From: Methylomonas fluvii
GTDB lineage: Bacteria; Pseudomonadota; Gammaproteobacteria; Methylococcales; Methylomonadaceae
Assembly (NCBI RefSeq): GCF_014850975.1
Contig: NZ_JACXST010000002.1
Coordinates: 1 to 64,000 of the forward strand
Direction: 5' to 3'
Length of the DNA: 64,000 nt
The translations under genes were made by a program, and so were the position numbers. This document shows positions 36,829 to 45,413 of this stretch, one piece after another. Position 1 is the stretch's first letter, and each line of letters starts with the position of its first letter. The notes beneath the pieces were generated by a model. The model saw only the letters and a program-made list of their open reading frames with translations. It ran no database searches and was not told where the DNA came from.

Positions 36829-38838
36829 TTACCCCCTTACCGCCGCAGCCGATTCGGTATGCCACACCATCACCCGGCCCTGACTGTCTTGGCGGCGGAA
36901 CACGAACGCGCTATCGGTTTGCAAATCAGCGAACGTGTAGCTGCCGCCCTGGCGATGCGCCAGGAATAGCGTGTCGAGATACTCCTCGTGCGCCTGCTGA
37001 CTGTGAATCCGCAGAACACTGGCGATGCTATTGTCGACCGCTTGGCCGAGTTGGCTGACCGGTAGTTGTTCCAATGTCAGCCGAGGCGGCGTCGATTGAT
37101 AAGGAAAAAGTACGGTCAGAAAGCAATAGTCGGCGGCGTGCGCGGTAAACTTGACGACCGGGGCCGGGTGTTTGACACCGTAGCTGGGCGAGACAAAACC
37201 CGGTTCCAGACTCAACAATGTCTGCGGTTGCGGGGCTTGCAGCATGAGCAAATTTGGTGAGTCGACGCGCAAGCCGGAGGTATCGAATTGGGTTGTGGTG
37301 CGGTGCTGTGCTAACGCATCCAGATGGAACCGTAGTTCGTAGTCGTGGTTTTGTTTCGCGCGCAGCACATCGCAGATCAGCCAGTATTCGCCGGCGATGA
37401 ACAGGATTTTGCGCTCGTGAATCACCGAATATTCATGGCTGGCGGCGATGCCGTGCAGATAGTCAAATCCCGGCCGGTGCAGCGCACATTTAAATTCGCG
37501 CGCCGGTTCCGGGCCTTGAATCTTGTATTTGCGAATGTGCGGCGCGTAAAGCGTCTGATTTTTGCCGTCTACCTGCACGGTGTTGTGGTAGCCGGTACCG
37601 CGAAACAGCACTCGCCAATTGGTGTCGCCGGATTCGTCGTAGGTGTAACGGCCCGGATCGACGATCAACGAGCGGCCGTAAGCGGCCATTTCGATATTGA
37701 GTAAATCCAGATGGCCGTGGTTACCGGCCCCCAGCGGCGCGCAATCGAAAAACAAATAGCGTTCGTCTTGATACGCCTCGCCTTGATCGCCCCAGCCGCT
37801 GCGCAAGATGCTGTAGCCGCTGGCGGTAAAGGTTTTCGAACGTTCTGCGGGCGCTTGGCCTTGCTGGCCGGCCGTGGCGACGTACAGCATCGCCTCATCG
37901 TGATATAGCACATGGCCTTGGCGCAGCAAATCCAGAAAATTGGCGCTGTCACCGTCGCTGATGGCCGGGATAAAGCCGTCGGGTTTATGCGCATGCAGGC
38001 AAAAGGTCAGGGCTTTTTGGATGGCTGCGTCCATGTCGGCCGGCAGAGGGATGTGGTTCAGCATCGCCAAGCGACGAATTCCCAGAAAATTGCGCAGCAC
38101 GATGTGATGGTAATCGGTCGATAACTCGCAATGCACGCCATCGGCCAGCAGGTCGGTTTGCAGGTTGCGCTGCAATTCGGCAATCGAAAATTTCAACCAT
38201 TCATCGGCACCGCGCAATTCCGGAAACACCACCGCCGCCAAAAAAATCGCGTAAAGCTCCAGGGTACGGTGATTGCGGGCAGGGGTCAGGTTGTCGCACA
38301 GATAAGTCACTTGCTGTTGCAGCGAGGCCAGAAAGTCCAGATGAAACTGCGCATCAATGGCCGGTTCGGCATCAGCCGAGACAAAATAACGGTAGGCAAA
38401 AATCCAGTTTTGCACCCGGCGACCGGTGACATCGCTGGATAGAAAATCGATGGGGACGCTAGCTATCCAACGTTGGGTCAGCGCTTGCCATTTATCGCGG
38501 TAGCGCAGATCGCAGGTTTCTGCAAAGCGCCGGCCCAAGCCGACTGCGTAATAAAACTTGTGCAACAGAATCAGCCATTCGACGTCGTCGCTGGGGTTGC
38601 TGAGCCAGTCGAAGTCATCATCTAGCAGGTATGGCTCGTGGTTGAATTCGAAACGGTTGCGCAATACGCCGTCCAGTTTTTCCGACGTGTTTTGCTCTTC
38701 GTCGATCACCGAAAAATAGCGGATATGCCGACGGCCATGAAAATACGCCAGCAAGTCAACTGGCGACATATCGCAATACGGCGCCGTCAGCGCCTGTAGA
38801 CGCGGGTCGGTATTAAGAATGTTCAGCACAGCAGACAT
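36829..38838 (-). CDS. Heparinase II/III-like protein, paralogue 2
   Basis: A 669-residue protein from the ATG at 38838, preceded by GGAAG. It has the same layout as the neighbour: 'FDWLSNPSDDVEWLILLHKF', 'NHRTLELYAIFLAAVVFPEL', 'CELSTDYHHIVLRNFLGI', 'AGNHGHLDLLNIEMAAYGRS', 'IVDPGRYTYDESGDTNWRV'. The two are tandem duplicates that have diverged. It overlaps the GT4 gene by 26 bp. A signal peptide is absent. Acting on the operon's own polymer, it might set chain length or clear stalled product. Confidence 0.88.
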   Translation of the reverse strand: MSAVLNILNTDPRLQALTAPYCDMSPVDLLAYFHGRRHIRYFSVIDEEQNTSEKLDGVLRNRFEFNHEPYLLDDDFDWLSNPSDDVEWLILLHKFYYAVGLGRRFAETCDLRYRDKWQALTQRWIASVPIDFLSSDVTGRRVQNWIFAYRYFVSADAEPAIDAQFHLDFLASLQQQVTYLCDNLTPARNHRTLELYAIFLAAVVFPELRGADEWLKFSIAELQRNLQTDLLADGVHCELSTDYHHIVLRNFLGIRRLAMLNHIPLPADMDAAIQKALTFCLHAHKPDGFIPAISDGDSANFLDLLRQGHVLYHDEAMLYVATAGQQGQAPAERSKTFTASGYSILRSGWGDQGEAYQDERYLFFDCAPLGAGNHGHLDLLNIEMAAYGRSLIVDPGRYTYDESGDTNWRVLFRGTGYHNTVQVDGKNQTLYAPHIRKYKIQGPEPAREFKCALHRPGFDYLHGIAASHEYSVIHERKILFIAGEYWLICDVLRAKQNHDYELRFHLDALAQHRTTTQFDTSGLRVDSPNLLMLQAPQPQTLLSLEPGFVSPSYGVKHPAPVVKFTAHAADYCFLTVLFPYQSTPPRLTLEQLPVSQLGQAVDNSIASVLRIHSQQAHEEYLDTLFLAHRQGGSYTFADLQTDSAFVFRRQDSQGRVMVWHTESAAAVRG

Positions 38839-40168
38839 GCGCTTCCACCATTTCACCGGCCAGGCAGGCGTCGAACAGATTTTTCAAGGCCACCGTGGTG
38901 TGCCGGGAGTTGAAATCTCGGCAGACGGTTTGCCGCGCGGCTTGGCCCAGGCACTGGCGCAGAGCCTGATCTGTTAACAAACGTTCAATGGCATCGGCCA
39001 TGGCATCGGCGTTTTTCTCCGGCACCAGCAGGCCGTTGACCTGGTCTTGAATCAATTCCGGGATGCCGGAAATGTCGGTGGAGATGACCGGCATTTCCAT
39101 CGCCATCGCTTCGACCAAGACATTCGGTATACCGTCGCGGTCGCCGTTGTCCACCACCAGACACGGCAGCGCAAACACATCGCCTTGCTGATAAATACCG
39201 CGCAGTTCTTCCTGAGTTACCGCGCCGGGCAGACTAACCATATCTTGTAAATCCAGGTCGGCGATTAGTTGTTTGATCACCTGCGCGTATTTATCGGCGC
39301 CGCCGACGATGCGGCAGTTAAATTTGACGCCGCGATCGCGCAGAATCGCGCAGGCTTTGACTAAGTAATCGAAGCCTTTTTTCTCGACCAGCCGCCCAAC
39401 CGACAGGATGGTTGGAACAGAGTCAGCGGCGGATTGCTCGCGCGGTTCCGGCACAAACAAATCGGTGTCCAGGCCGTGATAAATCCGGTGCACGGCAATA
39501 TCGCTGCCTTTGCAGGCGTCCAGATGCTCCTGATTGGCGCCGGTACAGGTCACGGCAAATTTGGCGCGGCGCATTTTGATTTGCAACAATTCGCCCGGAT
39601 TCAATTCCTTTAGGTAAATGTCCTTGGCATGGGCAGTAAAGCTGAACGGCAGGCCGCTGATCCGACTGGCGAACATAGCCACCGTCGTGGCGCCGTGGCA
39701 GAAATGGGCGTGTAAATGGCGAATGGCCGGATTCTGCAATACCGCATCGGCGATAGTGCCGGCTTGCAAAAATTCCTTAATGAATACCGTGCGCGGAAAG
39801 TCCCGCCAGCTTTCGCGGTATTTAATCGACATACTGAAACAGTCCAGCAAAGCGCCGAGATAGGCGATTGGCCGCTTCAGGAACAACCGGCCGTGGCTGG
39901 GTATGAATTTCGGCAGGTTTTCCCTCAGCCAGACCCAAAAGCTGCGGCCGGTCAAATCGTCGGCTTGCGGCAGATAAGTCACTGGCGCTTTGATCTGGTC
40001 AACCACGGCATGGTGCTTTTGCCCCTCGAGTTGCTTGATCGAAAAGATCGACAGTTTGAGGCCTAAGGTTTCCAACAAGTGGATTTCATTGGTGATAAAG
40101 GTTTCCGACGTGCGTGGAAAACCTTTGAGGATGTAGGCGACTTGCGTCTGGTTGTCGTGGTTTTGCAT
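38813..40168 (-). CDS. GT4-family glycosyltransferase
   Basis: A 451-residue protein from the ATG at 40168. 'LKGFPRTSETFITNEIHLLE' is the typical start of GT4 enzymes of exopolysaccharide clusters. 'HLHAHFCHGATTVAMFASRI' and 'FSFTAHAKDIYLKELNPGEL' are in the acceptor domain; the donor domain has 'ILSVGRLVEKKGFDYLVKAC' and 'DGIPNVLVEAMAMEMPVIST' with the E-x7-E motif. It is a retaining enzyme using an NDP-sugar. It is the second gene of the operon, 66 bp after the previous one. Confidence 0.9.
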   Translation of the reverse strand: MQNHDNQTQVAYILKGFPRTSETFITNEIHLLETLGLKLSIFSIKQLEGQKHHAVVDQIKAPVTYLPQADDLTGRSFWVWLRENLPKFIPSHGRLFLKRPIAYLGALLDCFSMSIKYRESWRDFPRTVFIKEFLQAGTIADAVLQNPAIRHLHAHFCHGATTVAMFASRISGLPFSFTAHAKDIYLKELNPGELLQIKMRRAKFAVTCTGANQEHLDACKGSDIAVHRIYHGLDTDLFVPEPREQSAADSVPTILSVGRLVEKKGFDYLVKACAILRDRGVKFNCRIVGGADKYAQVIKQLIADLDLQDMVSLPGAVTQEELRGIYQQGDVFALPCLVVDNGDRDGIPNVLVEAMAMEMPVISTDISGIPELIQDQVNGLLVPEKNADAMADAIERLLTDQALRQCLGQAARQTVCRDFNSRHTTVALKNLFDACLAGEMVEAHVCCAEHS

Positions 40169-40234
40169 TTTAAAATCCAAAATTGTCCAGCCGGCCCTAA
40201 ACGGGCCGATCGGTTTATCTCAACGATGAAAGGT

Positions 40235-41491
40235 TTAGTCTGCCGCTACGCTAAGGCCTGACGTTCTGAGCCGCGCAGGTAGCTTTGCGTCGGCGTCATA
40301 CAACAATTCGCTGATCGATTCGCTGATACGCGGTAACCCGCCCATGTCGATTTGATACAGGCGGCTGTGATGGACGTTAGTGCGTCCCAACTCTTCACGG
40401 ACCGTGTCCATCAAAAGTTTGGGGGTCAGATTGTGGGGGTGAATGGCGCGCACCAAACCTTGTAGCGCCAGACGTTCCGCGCGTATCCACTGTTCCTGTG
40501 AAGGTTTGATGCGCGGCACCAAAATCGCCCGCTTACGCAGGGTCAACAGTTCGCAGGTGGTGTTGTAACCGCCCATGCTGACCACCAAATCGGCGGATTC
40601 CATGCAGGCCATCATGTCGGTGTTAAATTCCTGAATCACCACGTTACGGCAGCCGCGGGCCAAAATTTCGAGCTGGTGGCGGCGGCTTTCCGACATTTCT
40701 GGGCCGCAAATCATCAGGGTCATGGTGTTGTCGCCCAGATCTTGCCGATTCAAGCCTTCCAGATAACTGTGCAGCAATTGGTAACCGTCTTCACCGCCAC
40801 CGGCTGTCACCAGCACCAGTCGTTCCTGGGTACAGCCGATTTGCTGCCGAATTTCACCGGCGCGTTTGTCGCTGCGTTCGCGAGCGATGTAGCCGCAGAA
40901 GTCGACTTTTTCGTGGCTGGCGTCGGGAAATTCGTATTCCTTGCGCATGTCGTAAATCTCCGGCGAACCGACCACCAGCACCTTGTCGTAATGGGACTGA
41001 ATGGCGTCGTGGTAACCGTTTTTCTTCCACACGGGTATCGTGCTTTCCGGACTGTCGAGGATGTCGCGCAACAACAAGACCAGCTTGGCGCGGTGGCCGC
41101 GGCGTTGCATCAGGTTGAGAGCCGCGCCCAATTCGTCGCTGACGCCGTAGGGTTTTTTATCGACCAGTATCAAATCGGGGTCGAAATCCAGCACCGCGCT
41201 GAGGATGATATTGCTGCGCAGTGTGAGCAATTGTGCGTATTCCATGTCCAGAAACTTCACCGAATAATCGCCTTTCACGCTCCGCGACAGACATGGCAAT
41301 TTGATGTAATCGATCCGGTCCGGAATCCGGAAAGCGTGCAGCATGGGAGAGCCGGACAGAATAAGCACAGAGACGTTCGGGTCGGCATCCACCAAGGATT
41401 TAGAAATCGCCAACATGCGCCGGATATTGCCCAGACCGAAGGTATCGTGAGAATACACAATGATTCTTTTGGATTGTTTGCTAAGCGTCAT
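40235..41491 (-). CDS. GT-B glycosyltransferase, MurG-like (paralogue 3), first operon gene
   Basis: A 418-residue protein from the ATG at 41491, with AAGGAAT upstream. 'IIVYSHDTFGLGNIRRMLAI' opens the N-domain, 'ILVDKKPYGVSDEL' and 'LLLRDILDSPES' follow, and the donor site is 'VLVTAGGGEDGYQ', 'LVVSMGGYNTTCELLTLRKR'. It is the third member of the paralogous set in the cluster. As the first gene it should lie next to the operon promoter in 41492-41903. Acceptor and sugar are unknown. Confidence 0.8.
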   Translation of the reverse strand: MTLSKQSKRIIVYSHDTFGLGNIRRMLAISKSLVDADPNVSVLILSGSPMLHAFRIPDRIDYIKLPCLSRSVKGDYSVKFLDMEYAQLLTLRSNIILSAVLDFDPDLILVDKKPYGVSDELGAALNLMQRRGHRAKLVLLLRDILDSPESTIPVWKKNGYHDAIQSHYDKVLVVGSPEIYDMRKEYEFPDASHEKVDFCGYIARERSDKRAGEIRQQIGCTQERLVLVTAGGGEDGYQLLHSYLEGLNRQDLGDNTMTLMICGPEMSESRRHQLEILARGCRNVVIQEFNTDMMACMESADLVVSMGGYNTTCELLTLRKRAILVPRIKPSQEQWIRAERLALQGLVRAIHPHNLTPKLLMDTVREELGRTNVHHSRLYQIDMGGLPRISESISELLYDADAKLPARLRTSGLSVAAD

Positions 41492-41903
41492 GGCCCGGAT
41501 TCCTTTTGCTGCATCGTTCACTACGCGGGTGCAAGTACTGTCCAGTAAGGATGACCTGGCGCCCGGTTCAATTTTGGTAACCAGACAAAACCGTGGTTAC
41601 GTGCAGCGTCTATTCCCGAGCAAACCAGCAAGGTTCATTCAAATCGGCATTTTCATCAAACTTTAATGTGGCAATGTTATTGAGCCTGCCCACAGGCGCA
41701 TGAACCGGGTTCTTGGGCAGCATGCTTTAAACACGCAGGAAATAGATTGAGAAGTACGGAAGCCGGGATTTTGAAGCGCTTCGGGAATGTTGTGTCAACG
41801 GTTTGAGCGATGTGCCTTCAAACAGCACCGGGGAATTAAGAGGTTTTTAAGCAAAAAGGCGAACAATCCGCCGCGACTGAAACAATCCAACACAGGAGGA
41901 TAT
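41492..41903. other. Intergenic, 410 bp: divergent promoter region
   Basis: It should contain the promoter of the polysaccharide operon (minus strand) and that of the small His-rich gene (plus strand). No operator or RNA motif could be recognised. The ribosome binding site AGGAGGA (41894-41900) belongs to the small gene. Confidence 0.4.
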
Positions 41904-42170
41904 ATGTTCAGGCTTATAACGATATTGTTAATCGGCGTGTTATGGTCCGGCACCACTTTAGCGCATGGAGATGATTGGGGACATGGCCACCATAGGCGAC
42001 ATCACCACCATCCCGGGCACGCTTACCGGCCATATTTTAGGATGCATAGCCCGGCAAGAATGGGCTATTACCCTCCCCCGCCGCCGCGCTATTTCGCAAG
42101 GTCGCCGCTGGACTATTACGGCTATCCGCCGCGGCCGATGCCCCGATATGATTACAGGGAACGCTGGTGA
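41904..42170 (+). CDS. Small secreted His/Pro/Tyr-rich peptide
   Basis: An 88-residue protein from the ATG at 41904 with a strong AGGAGGA site. Residues 1-20 are a signal peptide ('MFRLITILLIGVLWSGTTLA'). The mature part has a histidine cluster ('HGDDWGHGHHRRHHHHPGHA') and then a Pro/Tyr/Arg-rich tail ('YYPPPPPRYFARSPLDYYGY'). Such sequences can bind Ni, Cu or Zn in the periplasm, but nothing shows a specific function. It sits just before an IS66 element. Confidence 0.6.
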   Translation: MFRLITILLIGVLWSGTTLAHGDDWGHGHHRRHHHHPGHAYRPYFRMHSPARMGYYPPPPPRYFARSPLDYYGYPPRPMPRYDYRERW

Positions 42171-42288
42171 TTGGAAGCTTGAAGGCAGTCAAACGGTTGA
42201 TTGCTTTGTAAGCGATCTATAGACAGCGTCTATATCACTTGCTCGAAAGGAGCGAAGATAGTGTCCACTTATAATCAGGTGGACACTT

Positions 42289-42696
42289 ATGAAGGAGCAC
42301 ACAACGCGCTTATCGCGCCCATTGATTGCAGGACACGGACGAGATGGCCGATGTCTTTATGATCCGGAAGCCAAACGGGAGTTGGTTCGAATCTGTTTGC
42401 AACGCGGACTATCAGTTGCCAAGGTCGCGCTGGAACACGGTATCAATGCCAATCTGCTGCGTAAATGGATAGGCTTATACCCAGAACTAGGCGCCTCTGT
42501 CCGGAACGGCGCATTAGCGTTGCCGACTTTTGCGCCCGTTTTAGCGCTGGGCGCGGAGCAGCCGGCTAAGCCAGCACTAAACGTAAGCTTACCCAACGGC
42601 ATTAGGCTTGAACTGCCGTCTGTCGCATTGAGCGATCTGCCGTTAATTTTGCACACGTTGGCCGAGCTGCCATGTTCCGTTTCGACGCAGGATTAA
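42289..42696 (+). CDS. tnpA: IS66 accessory protein TnpA
   Basis: A 135-residue protein with an HTH: 'YDPEAKRELVRICLQRGLSV', 'ALEHGINANLLRKWI'. The C-terminal half ('VSLPNGIRLELPSVA') is typical of IS66 TnpA. It overlaps tnpB by 25 bp, the normal IS66 arrangement. Confidence 0.88.
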   Translation: MKEHTTRLSRPLIAGHGRDGRCLYDPEAKRELVRICLQRGLSVAKVALEHGINANLLRKWIGLYPELGASVRNGALALPTFAPVLALGAEQPAKPALNVSLPNGIRLELPSVALSDLPLILHTLAELPCSVSTQD

Positions 42697-43022
42697 AAGT
42701 CTACCTGCACCGGGAGCCGGTGGACGGTCGCAAGGCGATCAATGGTTTGGTTGTGCTGGTTGAGCAGGCATTGTGCTTGAACCCCTTCGAGCCGGCCATC
42801 TATGTATTCCGCAATCGGCGTCGGGATCGGATCAAATTGTTGTTGTGGGACCGTACGGGTTTCTGGCTGATGATCAAGCGACTGGAAGCCGATCGATTCT
42901 GCTGGCCGAAAGACGCGGCCGTGGTGACCTTGACGGTAGAACAACTCCATGGGTTGTTAGCCGGTATTGACCTGGCTGCGATGCAGCCGCATCCGGTGCG
43001 GATCTATACAAAAACCAGCTGA
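42672..43022 (+). CDS. tnpB: IS66 accessory protein TnpB
   Basis: A 116-residue protein of the IS66 Orf2 family: 'GRKAINGLVVLVEQALCLNP', 'AIYVFRNRRRDRIKLLLWDR' and 'TGFWLMIKRLEADRF' are its hallmark segments. Length is normal. Needed with TnpA and TnpC for transposition of IS66-type elements; exact role unclear. Confidence 0.92.
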   Translation: MFRFDAGLKVYLHREPVDGRKAINGLVVLVEQALCLNPFEPAIYVFRNRRRDRIKLLLWDRTGFWLMIKRLEADRFCWPKDAAVVTLTVEQLHGLLAGIDLAAMQPHPVRIYTKTS

Positions 43023-43053
43023 AACAATGACTTAAATCGCGTAAAATAGTGGC

Positions 43054-43524
43054 ATGACGACCACCATCACGCTGTCCACCGAAGACTATCAAGCCTTGTT
43101 AACGGACAAGCAAGCCTTAGTGCTTGAACAACAGCGGCTGGCTCAGCAATTGCGCTTGGTGACGGTCGAGCGCGATCTGTTGAAAGAACGCGTGGATGCT
43201 TTTCTGCATCGTCTGTATGCCGCCAAGTCCGAGGCGCGGAGCAATCCCGCTCAGCGTGATCTCTTCCTGAACGAAGCCGAAGCGTTGGCGCCGAACGGCG
43301 CGCCAATCGCTGAGGAAAGCACGCCCGAAGCGGTTGAGGTGGCCTGTCACAGCCGCAAGAAACGCAGCCGCAAGCCGCTCGATCCGCTTCTGCCGCGCGA
43401 GATTGTGCGCCATGAACTGCCGGAAGCCGAACGGGTCTGCGCGCATGACGGCCATACGTTGGTGGAAATCGGCGCGGACATCAGCGAGCAACTCGACATC
43501 GTGCCGCAACAGGTGCGGGGGTAA
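43054..43524 (+). pseudogene. tnpC: IS66 transposase TnpC, N-terminal fragment
   Basis: Only 156 codons of a protein that is normally about 500 residues. The leucine-zipper-like start ('LSTEDYQALLTDKQALVLEQ', 'ERDLLKERVDAFLHRLYAAK') and the zinc-finger region ('HELPEAERVCAHDGHTLVEI', 'DISEQLDIVPQQVR') are present. The catalytic DDE domain is gone because IS3 is inserted after codon 155 and the rest is missing. Confidence 0.85.
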
Positions 43525-43545
43525 TCCCCCCATTTTGAGCAGAGT

Positions 43546-44304
43546 CTAAAACCAGTGCGCCGCAAAATCTTGAACCTGCCCGATCGATTCAAATAGGTAT
43601 TGGGCAAGCCATTCGTAACGCACCGTTCGGTTGTAACGTTCAACGTAGGCATTCTGTTGCGGCTTGCCCGGTTGGATATAGTTAATCTGGATACCCTGTT
43701 GCTCGGCCCAGGTTTTTAGAGTCTCGCTGATATATTCCGGTCCATTGTCACAGCGAATGGCGTCAGGCTTTCCACGCCACTCGATGATGCGATCCAATGT
43801 GCGGGTGACCCGCACAGCCGGTAACGAGAAATCCACTTCAATGCCTAAACCTTCCCGATTAAAGTCATCAATGACGTTGAGCAAACGGAAAGCCCGCCCG
43901 TCAGCCAGTTGATCATGCATGAAATCCATCGACCACACGGCATTGACGTGATCCGGGACCGTCAAGGGTTGCGGGGTTTCCCTTACCAAGCGCTTCTTGG
44001 GCTTGATGCGCAGGTTGAGTGCCAGGTCCCGGTAAATCCGATAGACCCGTTTGTGATTCCAACGAAAGCCTTTCACGTTGCGCAAATATAAAAAACATAA
44101 TCCAAATCCCCAGGTACGGTGCGTGGCGGTCAGGCGTAGCAGCCAGTCGGCAATTTCGGCGTTTTCAGTCGAGCGCTTTGACCGATAGCGATAACCGCTC
44201 GGGCTGATGCCTAAAGCCGCACACACCAACCGAAGACTGGCCCGCTTGGCCTGAATCAGGGGTTGCGCCATCTCGCGGAGGCAAGATGGCGTTAGGCCTT
44301 TTTT
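43546..44304 (-). CDS. IS3-family transposase OrfB (C-terminally short)
   Basis: The catalytic half of an IS3 transposase, translated by -1 frameshifting from OrfA. All three catalytic residues are present: '[12 protein letters not shown]', '[12 protein letters not shown]' and '[17 protein letters not shown]'. The end '[15 protein letters not shown]' stops where relatives continue for about 25 residues ('WLWTYNNERPN...'), so the C-terminus is truncated and the copy may be inactive. Confidence 0.8.
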   Translation of the reverse strand, partial: KKGLTPSCLREMAQPLIQAKRASLRLVCAALGISPSGYRYRSKRSTENAEIADWLLRLTATHRTWGFGLCFLYLRNVKGFRWNHKRVYRIYRDLALNLRIKPKKRLVRETPQPLTVPDHVNAVWSMDFMHDQLADGRAFRLLNVIDDFNREGLGIEVDFSLPAVRVTRTLDRIIEWRGKPDAIRCDNGPEYISETLKTWAEQQGIQINYIQPGKPQQNAYVERYNRTVRYEWLAQYLFESIGQVQDFAAHWF

Positions 44305-44558
44305 TCCAGGGCTTCCTTGATGATTTCGGCCTTCAGCCGTTCTTCGGCATACATTTTCTTCAGCCGCCGGTTTTCGTCTTCCAACTCTTTTAGGCGAGCC
44401 ATCAGGGACGCATCCATGCCGCCATATTTGGAGCGCCATTTGTAAAACGTGGCAGAGCTAACGCCGTGTTCACGACAGATCTCCGGTACGGGCGTGCCGG
44501 CTTCCGCTTGCTTCAATATCGCCAGAATCTGGCTGTCACTAAATCGTGAGGTCTTCAT
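44292..44558 (-). CDS. IS3-family transposase OrfA
   Basis: An 88-residue HTH protein: '[20 protein letters not shown]', '[20 protein letters not shown]', then the leucine-zipper stretch '[20 protein letters not shown]'. It ends in the slippery region GAAAAAAAGGCC TAA where ribosomes can shift -1 into OrfB. Confidence 0.92.
   Translation of the reverse strand: MKTSRFSDSQILAILKQAEAGTPVPEICREHGVSSATFYKWRSKYGGMDASLMARLKELEDENRRLKKMYAEERLKAEIIKEALEKKA
44297..44305 (-). promoter_or_regulatory. Programmed -1 frameshift site of the IS3 element
   Basis: On the minus strand a run of seven A followed by G (A AAA AAG) sits at the end of OrfA. A -1 slip joins 'EALEKK' of OrfA to 'GLTPSCLRE' of OrfB, as is usual for IS3 elements. 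Confidence 0.7.
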
Positions 44559-44622
44559 GTAAAACTTCCTTCGTCTGTTACGAGAAAATTCTACTTTTAA
44601 ACGCTGCTTTTTTCAGGGGGGA

Positions 44623-45312
44623 TTACCCGCACTTGCTCTCCCCACAATTCAAACAAGTCATACACCCATCCATCAACACCATCGCCTTAGTCGAACACTT
44701 CACGCACAACACCGCTTTTTCCGGGAACGCCTGCCCCTCCGTCGTGCCGTGCTGGGCTTCAAACTCCCGGCGCTTTTCATCGACCAATTGCTGGTGGTGA
44801 TCGCTGAGTTTTTCCGGCTTGATCATGCCGATGTGTTTCATGTGCGATTCGATGGCGTGGCCGATCTCGGCAACCAGGGACGGCATGAATACCCCGCCTT
44901 TTTTGAAATAACCGCCCTGTGGATCGAATACCGCTTTCATTTCTTCCACCAAAAAGGTGGCGTCGCCGCCTTTGCGAAACACCGCCGAAATCAAGCGGGT
45001 CAGCGCCAGCACCCATTGAAAATGCTCCATGTTTTTGGAGTTGATAAAAATTTCGTAAGGCCTGCGTTCCTGATGCACCGTGCCTTCGTTCAGGATGATG
45101 TCGTTGATGGTGATATACAGGGCATGCTCGGATTGCGGGGTTTTAATCTTATACGTCGAACCCAGCAGCATTTCCGGACGCGCCAGGTTTTCGTGCATTT
45201 CTTCCAGCGAAGGTTTAGCCACTTCGGCTTCTGCCTGGGCTGCTACTTCCAGGTTTTCTTTGGTCAGCACTTTGTAGCCGACGATTTTTTTGTTGATTTT
45301 GTGTAGGGTCAT
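44623..45312 (-). CDS. nrdJb: B12-dependent ribonucleotide reductase accessory subunit
   Basis: A 229-residue protein homologous to the C-terminal part of class II RNR, encoded separately as in the NrdJa/NrdJb systems of pseudomonads. 'KKIVGYKVLTKENLEVAAQA' and 'RRPYEIFINSKNMEHFQWVL' belong to the TSCPD domain. The C-terminus has CxxC pairs ('VLCVKCSTKA', 'DGCMTCLNCGESKCG') that should pass electrons to the catalytic subunit. The stop codon lies inside the IS3 terminal repeat, so the IS abuts the last codon. The C-terminal motif still appears whole. Confidence 0.85.
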   Translation of the reverse strand: MTLHKINKKIVGYKVLTKENLEVAAQAEAEVAKPSLEEMHENLARPEMLLGSTYKIKTPQSEHALYITINDIILNEGTVHQERRPYEIFINSKNMEHFQWVLALTRLISAVFRKGGDATFLVEEMKAVFDPQGGYFKKGGVFMPSLVAEIGHAIESHMKHIGMIKPEKLSDHHQQLVDEKRREFEAQHGTTEGQAFPEKAVLCVKCSTKAMVLMDGCMTCLNCGESKCG

Positions 45313-45328
45313 GGGTATTCCGTAATCT

Positions 45329-45401
45329 GTAGGTTGGGTTAGCGTAACCCAACAATCAATGCCGTCGTGTTGGGTTACGGCTAGCGCCTAACCCAACCTA
45401 C
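45329..45401. repeat. Inverted TAGGTTGGGTTAGCG-type dispersed repeat
   Basis: GTAGGTTGGGTTAGCG (45329-45344) and CGCCTAACCCAACCTAC (45385-45401) face each other, with CGTAACCCAAC and GTTGGGTTACG between them. This is a widespread REP/MITE-like bacterial repeat. It lies between nrdJa and nrdJb and could form an mRNA hairpin. Confidence 0.75.
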
Positions 45402-45413
45402 ATTTTTTAAAAA

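Larger units (their letters stand above)
42208..43518 (+). mobile_element. IS66-family element, right part missing
   Basis: The left end GTAAGCGATCTATAGACAGCG (from 42208) has the GTAAGCG start typical of IS66 ends. It holds tnpA, tnpB and the first 150 codons of tnpC. At 43519 the sequence switches to an IS3 element, and the rest of tnpC and the right end are absent beyond it. So the IS3 insertion was accompanied by a deletion, or two copies recombined. Confidence 0.8.
43519..44629 (-). mobile_element. IS3-family element inserted in IS66
   Basis: Ends GGGTAATCCCCCC (43519-43531) and GGGGGGATTACCC (44617-44629) are perfect inverted repeats. The element encodes OrfA and OrfB on the minus strand. 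A target duplication is not evident, in line with a deletion at one side. Both flanks also share TGCGGG outside the repeat, which blurs the exact boundary. Confidence 0.8.

Noticed and set aside
40676..41548. 290-codon + frame
   Set aside because: Antisense to the conserved glycosyltransferase at 40235; no ribosome binding site.
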